Below are positions 1 to 7,600 of a stretch of 10,214 nucleotides of DNA, piece after piece. The stretch's first letter is position 1, and each line of letters begins with the position of its first letter. Location: positions 1 to 10,214 of the forward strand of contig JACQVT010000929.1 of NCBI GenBank assembly GCA_016209665.1. Reading direction: 5' to 3'. A program made the position numbers and the translations under genes. The notes beneath the pieces were generated by a model. It saw nothing but the letters and a program-made list of their open reading frames with translations. It was not told where the DNA came from and searched no databases. The stretch is from Planctomycetota bacterium. GTDB lineage: Bacteria > Planctomycetota > Phycisphaerae > UBA1845 > PWPN01.

Positions 1-807
1 GTCCACGAGATCGACAAGCCCGGCAACATCGAGACCGTCCGCTACTGGGACGTCGACGGCGACGGCCGCGTCGAGGTGGTGCCCAACGCCGCCGACAAGA
101 TCGTGGTCTACAAGCTCGTTCGCGATGCCGCCGGCAAGCCAGCGGGCAAGTTCGAGAAGACGCAACTCCACCAGGGCGGCATCGGCCACGGCCTGGGCTA
201 CGGCGACATCAACGGCGACGGCCGCGGCGATTTCGTGGGCGTCGGCGGCTGGCTCGAATGCCCCAAGGAGGGCCTGAAGGGCCAGTGGGCCTGGCATCCC
301 GAGTTCAAGTTCGGCATGACCAGCGTGCCCATCCTCGTCTACGACGTGGACGAGGATGACCTGGCCGACCTGATCTTCGGCGCCGGCCATCCCTACGGTT
401 TGTGGTGGTACAAGCAGGGCAAGGACGCCGACGGCAAGCGCGGCTGGACGAAAAACGACATCGACCCCGACCGCTCGCAGTACCACGACATGACGCTGGC
501 CGACGTCGACAACGACGGCAAACCCGAACTGGTCACCGGCAAGCGCTACCGGGCCCACAACGGCCGCGACCCCGGCGCCAGCGACCCGATCGGCGTGTAT
601 TATTTCAAGATCGACAGGGGCAGATTCCGGCGGGTGACGCTCGACTACGGCCCGGCCGACAAGACCGCCGGCATGGGCCTGTTCTTCTGGGTCGCCGACG
701 TCGACGGCAACGGATGGAAGGACATCGTCGCCCCCGGCAAGAGCGGACTGTATCTGTTCAGGAACATGGGAGCACTGAAGAACCGGTCTGACGGCCGTGA
801 GAAGTGA
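1..807 (+). CDS. FG-GAP/VCBS repeat protein, C-terminal part (5' end outside window)
   Basis: The reading frame is open from base 1, so this is the last 268 residues of a longer protein; the GTG at 76 is internal, because a good repeat lies upstream of it. Five blade-like repeats carry DxDxDG-type calcium-binding loops: DVDGDGRVE at about residues 17-25, DINGDGRGD at 69-77, DVDEDDLAD at 115-123, DVDNDGKPE at 168-176 and DVDGNGWKD at 233-241. Each is followed by a hydrophobic strand and spaced about 45-65 residues apart. This is the pattern of FG-GAP/VCBS beta-propellers, which are usually extracellular or periplasmic and bind Ca2+; an exported location is inferred, since the signal peptide region is missing. 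Residues are rich in Trp, Tyr and Gly, as is common in planctomycete members that accompany sugar-metabolism genes. The exact function is unknown. The downstream gene is on the same strand after 129 bases, so co-transcription is possible. Confidence 0.85.
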   Translation, partial: VHEIDKPGNIETVRYWDVDGDGRVEVVPNAADKIVVYKLVRDAAGKPAGKFEKTQLHQGGIGHGLGYGDINGDGRGDFVGVGGWLECPKEGLKGQWAWHPEFKFGMTSVPILVYDVDEDDLADLIFGAGHPYGLWWYKQGKDADGKRGWTKNDIDPDRSQYHDMTLADVDNDGKPELVTGKRYRAHNGRDPGASDPIGVYYFKIDRGRFRRVTLDYGPADKTAGMGLFFWVADVDGNGWKDIVAPGKSGLYLFRNMGALKNRSDGREK

Positions 808-908
808 GACCCGCCTTCGGCGGTGAGAGGTGAGATGGGAGCGATCGGGTGGTGGCTTCGCGCATCTCACTTCTCCCGCGCCGCGGTCTCACGGTTTCCG
901 GTCTCACG
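797..908. repeat. GTGAGA/TCTCAC motif cluster with inverted and direct repeats
   Basis: GTGAGA occurs at 797, 804, 823 and 830 (steps of 7, 19 and 7), so a 14-base unit GTGAGARGTGAGAY appears twice, at 797-810 and 823-836. The complement TCTCAC occurs at 865, 887 and 902; CGGTCTCACG is a direct repeat at 884-893 and 899-908 (period 15). GAGAGGTGAGATG (825-837) can pair with CATCTCACTTCTC (863-875) in 12 of 13 positions plus one G-T wobble, around a 25-base loop. A small hairpin CCGCC-TTC-GGCGG lies at 811-823. The cluster spans the stop codon of the FG-GAP gene and nearly the whole gap to the oxidoreductase. There is no T-run, so it is not a standard terminator. Role unknown. Confidence 0.7.
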
Positions 909-924
909 CGAAGCGGTTTGACAC

Positions 925-928
925 GGAG
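925..928 (+). promoter_or_regulatory. Ribosome binding site fixing the oxidoreductase start
   Basis: GGAG lies 8 bases before the ATG at 937. The alternative GTG start at 928 would overlap this site and would have no site of its own, which is why the ATG is chosen. Confidence 0.6.
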
Positions 929-936
929 TGGTCTCT

Positions 937-2016
937 ATGGATCGCGTCAACGTTGGGCTCATCGGCACCGGGTTTATCGCCGACATTCACGCCGCCGCCT
1001 TGGCCATGCTGCCCGAGGCGAAGGTTGTCGCCGTCGCCTCGCCCACGCCCGGCAAGGCAAATAAGTTCGCCGAGAAACGCGGCATCCCCAAATCGTTCGA
1101 GGACTACCGCGATCTGCTGGCCCTCAAGGAGATCGATCTGGTCAATCTCTGCGTACCGAATTACCTGCACTGCCAGGTGGCCGTCGACGCCGCTAAGGCC
1201 GGCAAGCACGTGGTGTGCGAAAAGCCCCTGTGCCGCACGCTGGACGAGGCCGACCGCATGATCGCCGCCTGCCGCGAGGCCGGCGTGCTGCTGATGTACG
1301 CCGAGGAGCTGTGCTTCGCCCCCAAGTACGTCCGGGCCAAGCAGCTCGTGGATGAGAAGGCCATCGGGCGGGCGTTCCTCGTCAAGCAGTCCGAGGAGCA
1401 CTACGGCCCGCACGAGCCGTGGTTCTGGGACGTGACCAAGTCCGGCGGCGGCGTGCTGCTCGACATGGGCTGCCACTCGATCGAGTACGCCCGCTGGGTG
1501 TTCGGCAAGCCGGCCGTCAAGTCGGTGACGGCCACGATGGGCACCTACGTCCACAAGGCCAAGACCCGCGGCGAGGACCACAGCCTGTGCATTGTCGAGT
1601 ACGAGGGCGACCGCCTGGCCCTCGCCGAGAACTCCTGGGCCAAGGAGGGCGGCGTCGACGACCGCTGCGAAATCTACGGCTCGGCCGGCTTCACTCGGGC
1701 CGACCTGCTCCGCGGCTCATCGCTGCTGACCTACAGCCGGCAGGGCTACGGCTACGCCGTCGAGAAGGCCGCCACCACCGCCGGCTACACCTTCACGATG
1801 TTCGAGGAAGTCTGGAACTACGGTTTCCCCCAGGAAATGCTACATTTCTGCCGTTGCGTCCGCGGCGAAGAAAAGCCCCTCGAAACCGGCGAGGACGGCT
1901 GCGAAGTCCTCAAGATCATCCTCGCCGGCTATCACAGCGCGGGCACCGGCCGCCGCATCGACTGGCCCTACACGCCCCCCAGCGTCGAAAAACCCATCGA
2001 CCTGTGGCGCAAGTAG
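937..2016 (+). CDS. Gfo/Idh/MocA family NAD(P)-dependent oxidoreductase
   Basis: A cytoplasmic dehydrogenase of 359 residues from the ATG, a normal length for the family. The N-terminal Rossmann fold has the dinucleotide-binding stretch GLIGTGFIA (about residues 7-15), and a parallel beta-alpha pattern continues through VVAVASPTP and IDLVNLCVPNYLH. The family motif EKP, with its conserved catalytic lysine, is at about 95-97 (CEKPLCRTLDEAD). The second domain has GGGVLLDMGCHSIEY, giving the D (about 176) and H (about 180) of the usual GGxxxDxGxH active-site signature. The family oxidises or reduces sugars, inositols or related polyols using NAD(P); the substrate cannot be told from sequence. 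No signal peptide or Tat motif is seen, unlike the many exported planctomycete members. It lies downstream of an FG-GAP protein on the same strand, which suits a carbohydrate-use locus. A GTG start at 928 adding three residues is possible but less likely. Confidence 0.93.
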   Translation: MDRVNVGLIGTGFIADIHAAALAMLPEAKVVAVASPTPGKANKFAEKRGIPKSFEDYRDLLALKEIDLVNLCVPNYLHCQVAVDAAKAGKHVVCEKPLCRTLDEADRMIAACREAGVLLMYAEELCFAPKYVRAKQLVDEKAIGRAFLVKQSEEHYGPHEPWFWDVTKSGGGVLLDMGCHSIEYARWVFGKPAVKSVTATMGTYVHKAKTRGEDHSLCIVEYEGDRLALAENSWAKEGGVDDRCEIYGSAGFTRADLLRGSSLLTYSRQGYGYAVEKAATTAGYTFTMFEEVWNYGFPQEMLHFCRCVRGEEKPLETGEDGCEVLKIILAGYHSAGTGRRIDWPYTPPSVEKPIDLWRK

Positions 2017-2066
2017 CCAAGAGACAGGTATCATACGGATTCCATCTGGACCTCGTGCCCGCGATG

Positions 2067-2133
2067 GTAGCGTCCGGCGCCTCGCCGGACGTCTTCCCAT
2101 GCCGAACTCACCGGCGAGGGCGCCGGCCGCTAC
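2067..2133. repeat. REP-like (BIME-type) inverted pair of GTAG palindromes
   Basis: The left element has GTAG at 2067-2070 directly followed by a perfect palindrome, CGTCCGGCG (2071-2079), loop CCT, CGCCGGACG (2083-2091). The right element is its near mirror image: CCGGCG (2111-2116), AGGG, CGCCGG (2121-2126) and CTAC (GTAG on the minus strand) at 2130-2133. Read from their GTAG ends, the two elements share most positions, differing by about two substitutions and a one-base indel on each side. REP sequences mobilised by RAYT (TnpA-REP, Y1 family) transposases typically have a GTAG or GGAG foot next to an imperfect palindrome and occur as inverted pairs (BIMEs). No RAYT gene is in the window, so this would be a non-autonomous copy. 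It sits between two + strand genes; a role in mRNA stability is possible. Confidence 0.6.
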
Positions 2134-2184
2134 GGCTCCACGCACGGGGTCGAATCGGGACTCGTATCAGGTCGCACGATCGCG

Positions 2185-2508
2185 ATGGGTCCGGACGTGA
2201 ACGACAGCGACGAGTTCGTCAGCGAGCCGATCGAGCCGCGGCCGGGGCGCTTCGATGCCGCGGCCATGGCCCGGGGCGAGCCGGGTTTGCCCGCCGATTT
2301 CACTTGGCGAGGCCGGCCGTACACCGTGGGCCGACTCCTGGCCACGTGGAAGACCAGCGGGCTGGACGCGGGGGACCTGTACCTGCGCCGGCACTGGTAC
2401 CGTATCCAGACGACCACGGGGGAACAGATGGTGCTCTACTGCGAGCGCCACCCGCGGAACCGCGGCAAGCCGAAGGCCCGCTGGTGGCTCTACACCATCA
2501 GGCGGTGA
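2185..2508 (+). CDS. DUF6504-like small protein
   Basis: A 107-residue soluble protein with no signal peptide or membrane segment. It resembles the DUF6504 pattern: an acidic and proline-containing head (SEPIEPRPGRFD), a FTWRGRPYTVG strand at about 39-49, a conserved Trp in LLATWK (W55), then HWYRIQTTTGE (70-80), MVLYCER (82-88) and a terminal RWWLYTI (99-105). The series of beta strands rich in aromatic residues, each ending in a basic residue, suggests a small beta-rich fold. Molecular function is unknown. The ATG at 2185 has only a distant AGG at 2169-2171; a GTG at 2197 would remove four residues, so the start is uncertain. It stands alone, with a REP-like pair upstream and a possible convergent minus-strand ORF overlapping its 3' end by 19 bases. 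The family call is from pattern memory and needs a profile search. Confidence 0.65.
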   Translation: MGPDVNDSDEFVSEPIEPRPGRFDAAAMARGEPGLPADFTWRGRPYTVGRLLATWKTSGLDAGDLYLRRHWYRIQTTTGEQMVLYCERHPRNRGKPKARWWLYTIRR

Positions 2509-2729
2509 TGGCCGTAGGTCCGTCCCCCGGAAGCCCGTTCATACACCAGCCCCTGGGCGATGGTGCCGGGGATGTTCACCTTGCCGGCCGCCGCCAGCGG
2601 TCCGGCGTCGAACGGCGCGATCCGCTGGCCGGCGATCGCGCTGACCCGCGTGAGCATGTTGCCCGTCCGCCCCTGCCGCACGGCGCTGATCCACAGTCCA
2701 TTGCCGTCGAATGGAGTTGTATCAGTCAA
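2490..2729 (-). CDS. Possible small hypothetical protein or gene remnant
   Basis: A 79-residue frame beginning with a TTG at 2729. The codon directly upstream is a stop (TGA), and no clear ribosome binding site is present, so either this is a TTG-started small gene or the 5' end of an older gene has been lost. Points for coding: third codon positions are mostly G or C, as in the real genes here, and the product looks protein-like (GNGLWISAVRQGR, then MLTRVSAIAGQRIAPFDAG and an alternating hydrophobic tail). Points against: the GC-rich background makes chance frames common, a + strand frame covers part of the same DNA, and I recognise no family. The ORF runs in the same direction as the acyltransferase gene but starts 46 bases beyond its stop, and converges on the DUF6504-like gene. 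Confidence 0.3.
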   Translation of the reverse strand: MTDTTPFDGNGLWISAVRQGRTGNMLTRVSAIAGQRIAPFDAGPLAAAGKVNIPGTIAQGLVYERASGGRTYGHHRLMV

Positions 2730-2775
2730 TCAGCGTCACGCAGGCTTGAAGGGCCGAGCCGAGCGTCAGGCCGCC

Positions 2776-3516
2776 TCATGAGGGGCTTCGGCCAGCGCCC
2801 AGGTGCTCGAGGGAGGCCGGCACGAGCATGGCGGTGAACTCGTCGGTGTCGGGAGCGGACTTGATGGGTCGGGCGGGAACGCCGGCCACGGTGGTCATGG
2901 GATCCACGTCGCGAGTGACCACCGCCCCGCCCCCGACGATCGCGTCGTAGCCGATCCGCAGGCACTGCAAGACGGTGGCACCGATGCCCACGAAGGCGCC
3001 GGCCTCGATCGTCACCCGGCCGGCGATCCGGGCTCCGGGACAAACGTGGGCCGCCGTGCCCACCATCGTCTCATGGTCCACGATGCACCCGGTGTTCAGG
3101 ATGACGGAGTCCCCGATCTGGCAGTGGGCGCAGGCCAGCGCACCAGCGGCAATGACGATATTTCTGCCAAGGGTCACGTTGTGAGCGAGGTTCGCGGACG
3201 GATGGATGGCGTTGATGAGTTCGAAGTCGGCCGCCTCGACCTCGTCGGCAAAGCCGCGGCGCGTGCCGTTGTCGCCGATGGCAATGACCGCCGACACGAT
3301 CCCCTGGGCTCGCAGGCTGGTCAGGACCCCGAGGTCGCCCAGGATCGGCAGTCCGTCCATCCGCCGGCCGTGCAGGGCTGGATTCGAGTCCAGGAAGCCC
3401 ACCGGGCGATACCGGCGGGCGGACAGCAGGATGTCCAGCACCACCCGGCCGTGGCCGCCGGCGCCGACGATCACGCAGGGCGTTCGAGAGTCGTTCGCGT
3501 TCGTGTTCAGCACCAC
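2776..3516 (-). CDS. NeuD/PglD-family sugar acyltransferase
   Basis: A 246-residue cytoplasmic enzyme. The N-terminal half binds the nucleotide sugar with a short Rossmann-like fold: VIVGAGGHGRVVLDIL (about 15-30), GFLDSNP (40-46), then AVIAIGDNGTRR (76-87). The C-terminal half is a left-handed beta helix of hexapeptide repeats (LGRNIVIAAGA to about residue 200), closing with GGGAVVTRDV and VAGVPARPIK, typical of acyl-CoA-dependent acetyltransferases. IVDHETMVG carries the His-Glu pair (H148, E149) that matches the catalytic H125-E126 of Campylobacter PglD. The family acetylates UDP-4-amino sugars or O-acetylates sialic acid for glycans or capsule; which one applies here is unknown. The usual partner, a PLP sugar aminotransferase or neuB/neuC, is not adjacent. 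The start is one of two adjacent GTG codons (3516 or 3513) with a weak ribosome binding site. It diverges from the EpsI-TPR operon, suggesting a shared polysaccharide theme. Confidence 0.9.
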   Translation of the reverse strand: MVLNTNANDSRTPCVIVGAGGHGRVVLDILLSARRYRPVGFLDSNPALHGRRMDGLPILGDLGVLTSLRAQGIVSAVIAIGDNGTRRGFADEVEAADFELINAIHPSANLAHNVTLGRNIVIAAGALACAHCQIGDSVILNTGCIVDHETMVGTAAHVCPGARIAGRVTIEAGAFVGIGATVLQCLRIGYDAIVGGGAVVTRDVDPMTTVAGVPARPIKSAPDTDEFTAMLVPASLEHLGAGRSPS

Positions 3517-3764
3517 CTGTTCTTTATCGGACGGGGCTGACCAGCCCTGAACCTTTTTCGCCCCCGATTCGTACCTAAGTCAATGGGTGCGTCAGCAATA
3601 CGGAGGGGCCGGCCCGGCCTGTGGATACCATTCCCATCGATTCGTAACTGGCGCGGGCACAACGACCTACCGATGATAACGCCACGCGACGTTGACCGGG
3701 CACGCCGAGTGATGTCAGGGGCCGGGCGGGCCTGGGTGGAGGCATCGGGGCGGGTCGCCCTCCG
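3517..3764. other. Divergent intergenic region, no gene seen
   Basis: This stretch separates the minus-strand acyltransferase from the + strand EpsI-TPR operon; the promoter and leader that follow it are listed separately. It has a short palindrome, GGGCT-GACC-AGCCC (3535-3547), seven bases before a T5 run (3554-3558), close to the acyltransferase start. It looks like a small hairpin and could be an operator. Frames crossing the region encode only Arg/Pro/Gly-rich strings, typical of GC-rich noise. I see no RNA gene or known riboswitch. Confidence 0.5.
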
Positions 3765-3794
3765 TTGACCGCTGCTTGAGATGAGGCGTATAGT
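3765..3794 (+). promoter_or_regulatory. Sigma70-like promoter for the EpsI-TPR operon
   Basis: TTGACC at 3765-3770 (5 of 6 to TTGACA) and TATAGT at 3789-3794 (5 of 6 to TATAAT) are separated by 18 bases, within the normal range. In such GC-rich DNA this is a notable match. Transcription would start near 3801, leaving a leader of about 70 bases before the ATG at 3871. It faces the EpsI-like gene and nothing else, which supports the assignment. Confidence 0.6.
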
Positions 3795-3831
3795 ACCGGC
3801 TGGCCGCAAGTCCCGGTAAGCACGCCGGCTA

Positions 3832-3848
3832 CACCGGTCGGGCCGGTG
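3832..3848 (+). promoter_or_regulatory. Hairpin in the operon leader
   Basis: CACCGG (3832-3837), loop TCGGG, CCGGTG (3843-3848) form a perfect 6-base stem in the predicted 5' untranslated leader, ending 8 bases before the ribosome binding site. A further GC-rich pairing, CCGGC (3796-3800) with GCCGG (3824-3828), is possible. It could influence translation or mRNA stability; it matches no riboswitch I know. Confidence 0.35.
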
Positions 3849-3856
3849 GAACCCTC

Positions 3857-3861
3857 GAAGG
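3857..3861 (+). promoter_or_regulatory. Ribosome binding site of the EpsI-like gene
   Basis: GAAGG lies 9 bases before the ATG at 3871. It abuts the alternative TTG at 3862 with no spacer, so the ATG is the better start. Confidence 0.5.
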
Positions 3862-3870
3862 TTGAGGCAG

Positions 3871-4692
3871 ATGACGAGCGATCAGACCGAGACTCCCTCG
3901 CCCCCTTCCCCGACGGTAAACCGCAACCCGGCGCTCCGCGCGGCGACAGAAGCGTTCCGCAACGGAGCCTTTCTCGTCTGTCTGGTGCTGATGCTGACCC
4001 TGGCCGGCGGCTACCAGGCAATGGTCAGCGCGAGCGGGACGAAGCTGACCAAGAAGCCGGTACCCCTGCGCAGGCCCCTCAAGCTGTTGGACACGACCCG
4101 GCTGACCCCGTACGAACTGCGCCACGCGGGAGACATCAAGGCAGAAATCCTGGACGCCCTGGGCACTCGGGAGTACATCGAATGGACGCTGGAGGACACG
4201 TCAATCGGGAAGAACCTTCCCGAGCGGCTGATCCATCTCTTTGTGACCTACTACACGGGCACGCCCGGACAGGTGCCGCACGTGGCGGAGGAATGCTATA
4301 AGGGCGGCGGCTACCGGGCCTTGGGTGAGGACCTGGTCGAGGTGCCCATCCCCGAGCTGCAGCAAACCATCTCGGTCAAAGTGGTGACGTTCGAGCCGCC
4401 GGTCTTCCAACGGCGGGAGAGCGCGGTCGTCATGTACGTCTTCCACACCAACGGCCGTTTCGCTCCCGACCGGCGGGTGGTCCGCACGATCCTCAACAAC
4501 CCGCGGGACGAGCACGCCTATTTCACCAAGGTCGAAATCAGCTTCGGGACGTCGGAGGCCTGCCCGCCCCGCGACCAGGCGATCGAGGCGGGCAAGCGAT
4601 TCCTGCAGAAAGTGATCCCGATCCTGGTAAGGGAGCACTGGCCGGACTGGGCCGCCGTCAAGCAGCAGGAAGAGGCCGAGAAACAGGAATAG
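3871..4692 (+). CDS. Exosortase-associated EpsI-like protein (DUF3485 type)
   Basis: A 273-residue membrane-anchored protein. A polar, Ser/Thr/Pro-rich cytoplasmic head of about 30 residues is followed by one transmembrane segment (FLVCLVLMLTLAGGYQAMV, about 33-51); the rest should lie outside the cytoplasmic membrane. The core has the family hallmark VTYYTGTPGQVPHVAEECY followed by GGGY (about 125-148), with a conserved His and Cys (H137, C142), then beta strands VVTFEPPVF and AVVMYVFHTNG. EpsI-type proteins occur with exosortases, either as separate genes or fused to them, in exopolysaccharide and PEP-CTERM-type sorting loci; their biochemical role is not established. Here no exosortase is adjacent. 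The C-terminus is charged and glutamate-rich. The gene ends 6 bases before the TPR gene, so the two are very probably co-transcribed and translationally coupled. The upstream TTG at 3862 would add only three residues. Confidence 0.8.
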   Translation: MTSDQTETPSPPSPTVNRNPALRAATEAFRNGAFLVCLVLMLTLAGGYQAMVSASGTKLTKKPVPLRRPLKLLDTTRLTPYELRHAGDIKAEILDALGTREYIEWTLEDTSIGKNLPERLIHLFVTYYTGTPGQVPHVAEECYKGGGYRALGEDLVEVPIPELQQTISVKVVTFEPPVFQRRESAVVMYVFHTNGRFAPDRRVVRTILNNPRDEHAYFTKVEISFGTSEACPPRDQAIEAGKRFLQKVIPILVREHWPDWAAVKQQEEAEKQE

Positions 4693-4698
4693 GAAATC

Positions 4699-7600
4699 AT
4701 GGCACAACGACTGAACAAAAAGCTGGTGGTGACGCTGACCTTCGTGGGCATGGCGGTCATCGCGGGGGCGGGGATTCTGCTGGTGTACTCGCTGCCGGGG
4801 CGGGACCCGGCGCCGATGGCCGAGAAGGCCCAGCAACTGGCGGACGAGAAGGATTACGAGACCGCAAGCAAGTATTACGCCAAGGCGGCCGGCCGGGCCA
4901 TGTCCGTGGGCGACAGCGCCAGCGCCAACAGCTACCTGGTCAGCGCGGGCGAAATGGGCCTGATGGCGGGCGATCAGGGCCTGGCCATGGACCACTGGCG
5001 GCGGGTCCTTCTGAACAACCCCCAGCACGAAGTGGCCCAGCAGAAGATCGTCGAGCTGCTGATGGAACAGGCCCAGATGTACGGAACGCAATGGTGGCGG
5101 GAGGTCCAGAAGGAGGCGGAGAAGCTGTGCGAGGTCACCCAGAGCGCCAATCTGGTGGGACTGCACGCCCTGGGACGGGCCCTGGTCGATGCGGGAACCC
5201 CGAGCCGCGCCGATCTGGACAAGGGGGAGGAACTGCTGGAGATGGCCTTCCACCGCGATGAGGGCAACCCCAAGTACGCGGAAAGCCTGTCCGTACACTA
5301 CGTGCGGAAGTCGCTGCGAGCGACCGGCAAGGACCAGCCGCCCGAAGCCGCCAGTCCCGAGGGCCCCAAAGAACCCATCGATCCGGCGGCCTGCCTGCAG
5401 AAGGCCACCGACGTCTACGAGACGCTCATGAAGGCCCTCGAGAAGAACCCCCCGGCAGACGCCTCGGTGACCACGACGGCCTGGCGCAAGCGGGGACAGT
5501 TCTACATGCTGCTGCGCGAGGTCCACCAGGCCGAGCTGCAGCAGAAACTGGAGCAGCGGGCGGGACGGACGGAACTGGAAGGCCTGCAGGCGAAGGTCAA
5601 GGCCCACTCGGACGAGGCCCTGCGGTGCCTGGAGACGGCGTTGAAGACCTCGCCCCAGGACGCCGAAACGCTGGTTTTGGTGGGGGCGTACTGGCGAACC
5701 ATGACCTCGACGGCAGTGGATGCGGCGGAGCGCAAGCAGGAGCTGGACGGCTTTCAGGCCAAGGCGGAGTCGTACTTCAAACAGGCCGTCCAAGCCGATC
5801 CGGACAGCTTCGACGGCTACCTTCAATTACAAGACATCTACATGCGGCAGGGCGAGACGGCCGCCGGCCGGCGCGACAAGGCCGACATGATCGCCAAGTT
5901 CCAGAAGGCGGACCAGACGCTCGAGGAACGGGCGAATCGACCGGCCGGGACCGGCATCTACCTCTGGCGCAACAAGGCCTATAAGGCCGTGGTACGATGG
6001 CAGTTGTTCCAGCTCAACGCCCTGCGGATTGAGCGGGTGCGGCAACTGTCGGGAGACCGGGCGGCCGAGGAGGTCAAACCGCTCTTCGATCGGCTGCGAC
6101 AGATTCGGCAGGACTTCGTGGCCGATGCGGCCGGCGGACAGAAGGACCCGCGGGCCCTGTTCATGAAGGCCCGGCTGGAGATGCTGGCGGGGGACGGCCC
6201 GAGCCGGTTCGCGGCCATCCAGACGCTGCGGGAACTGCAAGACCTGGTGGACCCGGGCGATCTGTGGGTGCGAACGAAGCTGCATCTGGCCGACCTCTGC
6301 CTGCAGATCGACGAGCCGGGACCGGCCATCGAGGCCTTGCAGGGGGTCATCAAGCTTTATCCGAACATGGATGCGGCCTTGGGGGCGCTGGCCAAGGCCC
6401 TGGCCACGGTACCGGACCGCGAGGCCGAGGCCGAGGACGCCGCCAATCGGGCCCGGGCGATCAACCCGGCCAATCCCGACGCCCGCGAGGCCCTGTTCCG
6501 AATCTACCAGAAGCAGAAGAACTGGGCGAGACTGCAAGAGCTTCAGACGGAAGTGGCGCCGCTACAGGCCGACAAGGACAAGAAAATCCTCCAGATCAGC
6601 CTCGACCTGGCCCAGGCCCTCGACCCGGACCACAGGAATCCCGAACTGATCGCCACCGCCCAGGCGGCGCTGCGCGAGGTGTTGAACGAGGACCCGTCGA
6701 ACCTGCAAGCGCTTCGGACGTTGATCACGACGTTGGTGCAGGATGGCTCGAAACAGGACGAGATCAAGGAGTTGCTGGCCAAGGCGATGGCGGACGTGGA
6801 CCGTAGGCTGAAGGAGGCCGCCGCGGCCACCCAGCCGAGCGAATCGGCGACCAAGCAGTTGCAGGCCATCAGGAGCAACGTCGAGTTGCTGGGCGTGTTG
6901 GCAGACCCCAACACCTCGCCCGAGGAGAAGCTGAAGCAGACCGAGGCGATCATTCGGCAGGGGACCGACCCGTTCCTGGTGGCGATCGACCTGTACCGCC
7001 TGTACCTCGGCGCACCGGGCCACGAGCTGGACGCGATCAGCCAACTGAAGGAAGCACAGCGGCTCAAGCCCGACGATCCCGGCGTCGTGGAACTGTTGTT
7101 CCGGGTGGCGATCAGTTCGCTGAAGGACAAGGATGGCAAGGAGATCGTCAAGCCGGATTGGGGGCTGGCCCAGCAGATGGTCAAGCGGGCGGTCGACCTG
7201 GGGATCGACCGCTCGGGGGGGCACTACTACCAGGGGCAGTTGCTGTTCGCCCGAACCGACCTGCCGGACAACCTCGCCCAGGCGGAAAAGGAGTTCCGCG
7301 AGGGTCTGAAGACCTTCCCGCTGCACTCGGCGGGATACGCCTGGCTGGGCCGGACGCTGGCCGCCCAGGAGCGGATGAACGAGGCCCAGCAGGCCCTCGA
7401 GCAGGCCCTCTCTCTGAATCCCCGCAACGGGATGGCGGCCATGTACCTGGCCGTGATGGCCGAGACCAGGGGCGACATGGAGGCCAAGCAACGCTATCTG
7501 GAAATCTGCCGCGAACTCAACGTCGGGTCCGACTGGGTCAAGCAGCAACTCCAAATCCTGGAGGACCTGGAGAATCCCCAGCAGGGGATCGTCCGCCGGG

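Noticed and set aside
1419..2837. A 472-codon + strand frame overlapping the oxidoreductase
   Set aside because: It is very rich in Arg, Gly and Pro, is out of frame with the oxidoreductase and the DUF6504-like gene, and crosses the REP-like pair and the acyltransferase end.
3517..3583. Promoter for the acyltransferase (AGTCAA at 3578-3583 read as TTGACT on the minus strand)
   Set aside because: The sequence 17 bases further on is CGAAAA, a poor -10 box. A GATAAA nearer the start has no fitting -35 box. Neither is good enough to list.
3507..3809. Minus-strand frame of 100 codons upstream of the acyltransferase
   Set aside because: Arg/Pro/Ser-rich and non-repetitive with no recognisable motif; it overlaps the acyltransferase start and the clear + strand promoter.
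3795..3860. Riboswitch (for example cyclic-di-GMP or cobalamin) in the EpsI leader
   Set aside because: The leader has hairpins but none of the conserved core sequences of those classes, and it is short.
4201..5826. A 541-codon minus-strand frame opposite the EpsI-like and TPR genes
   Set aside because: Same reason: the product is low-complexity (Leu, Arg, Gly, His, Gln) and spans two well-supported + strand genes, including their junction.
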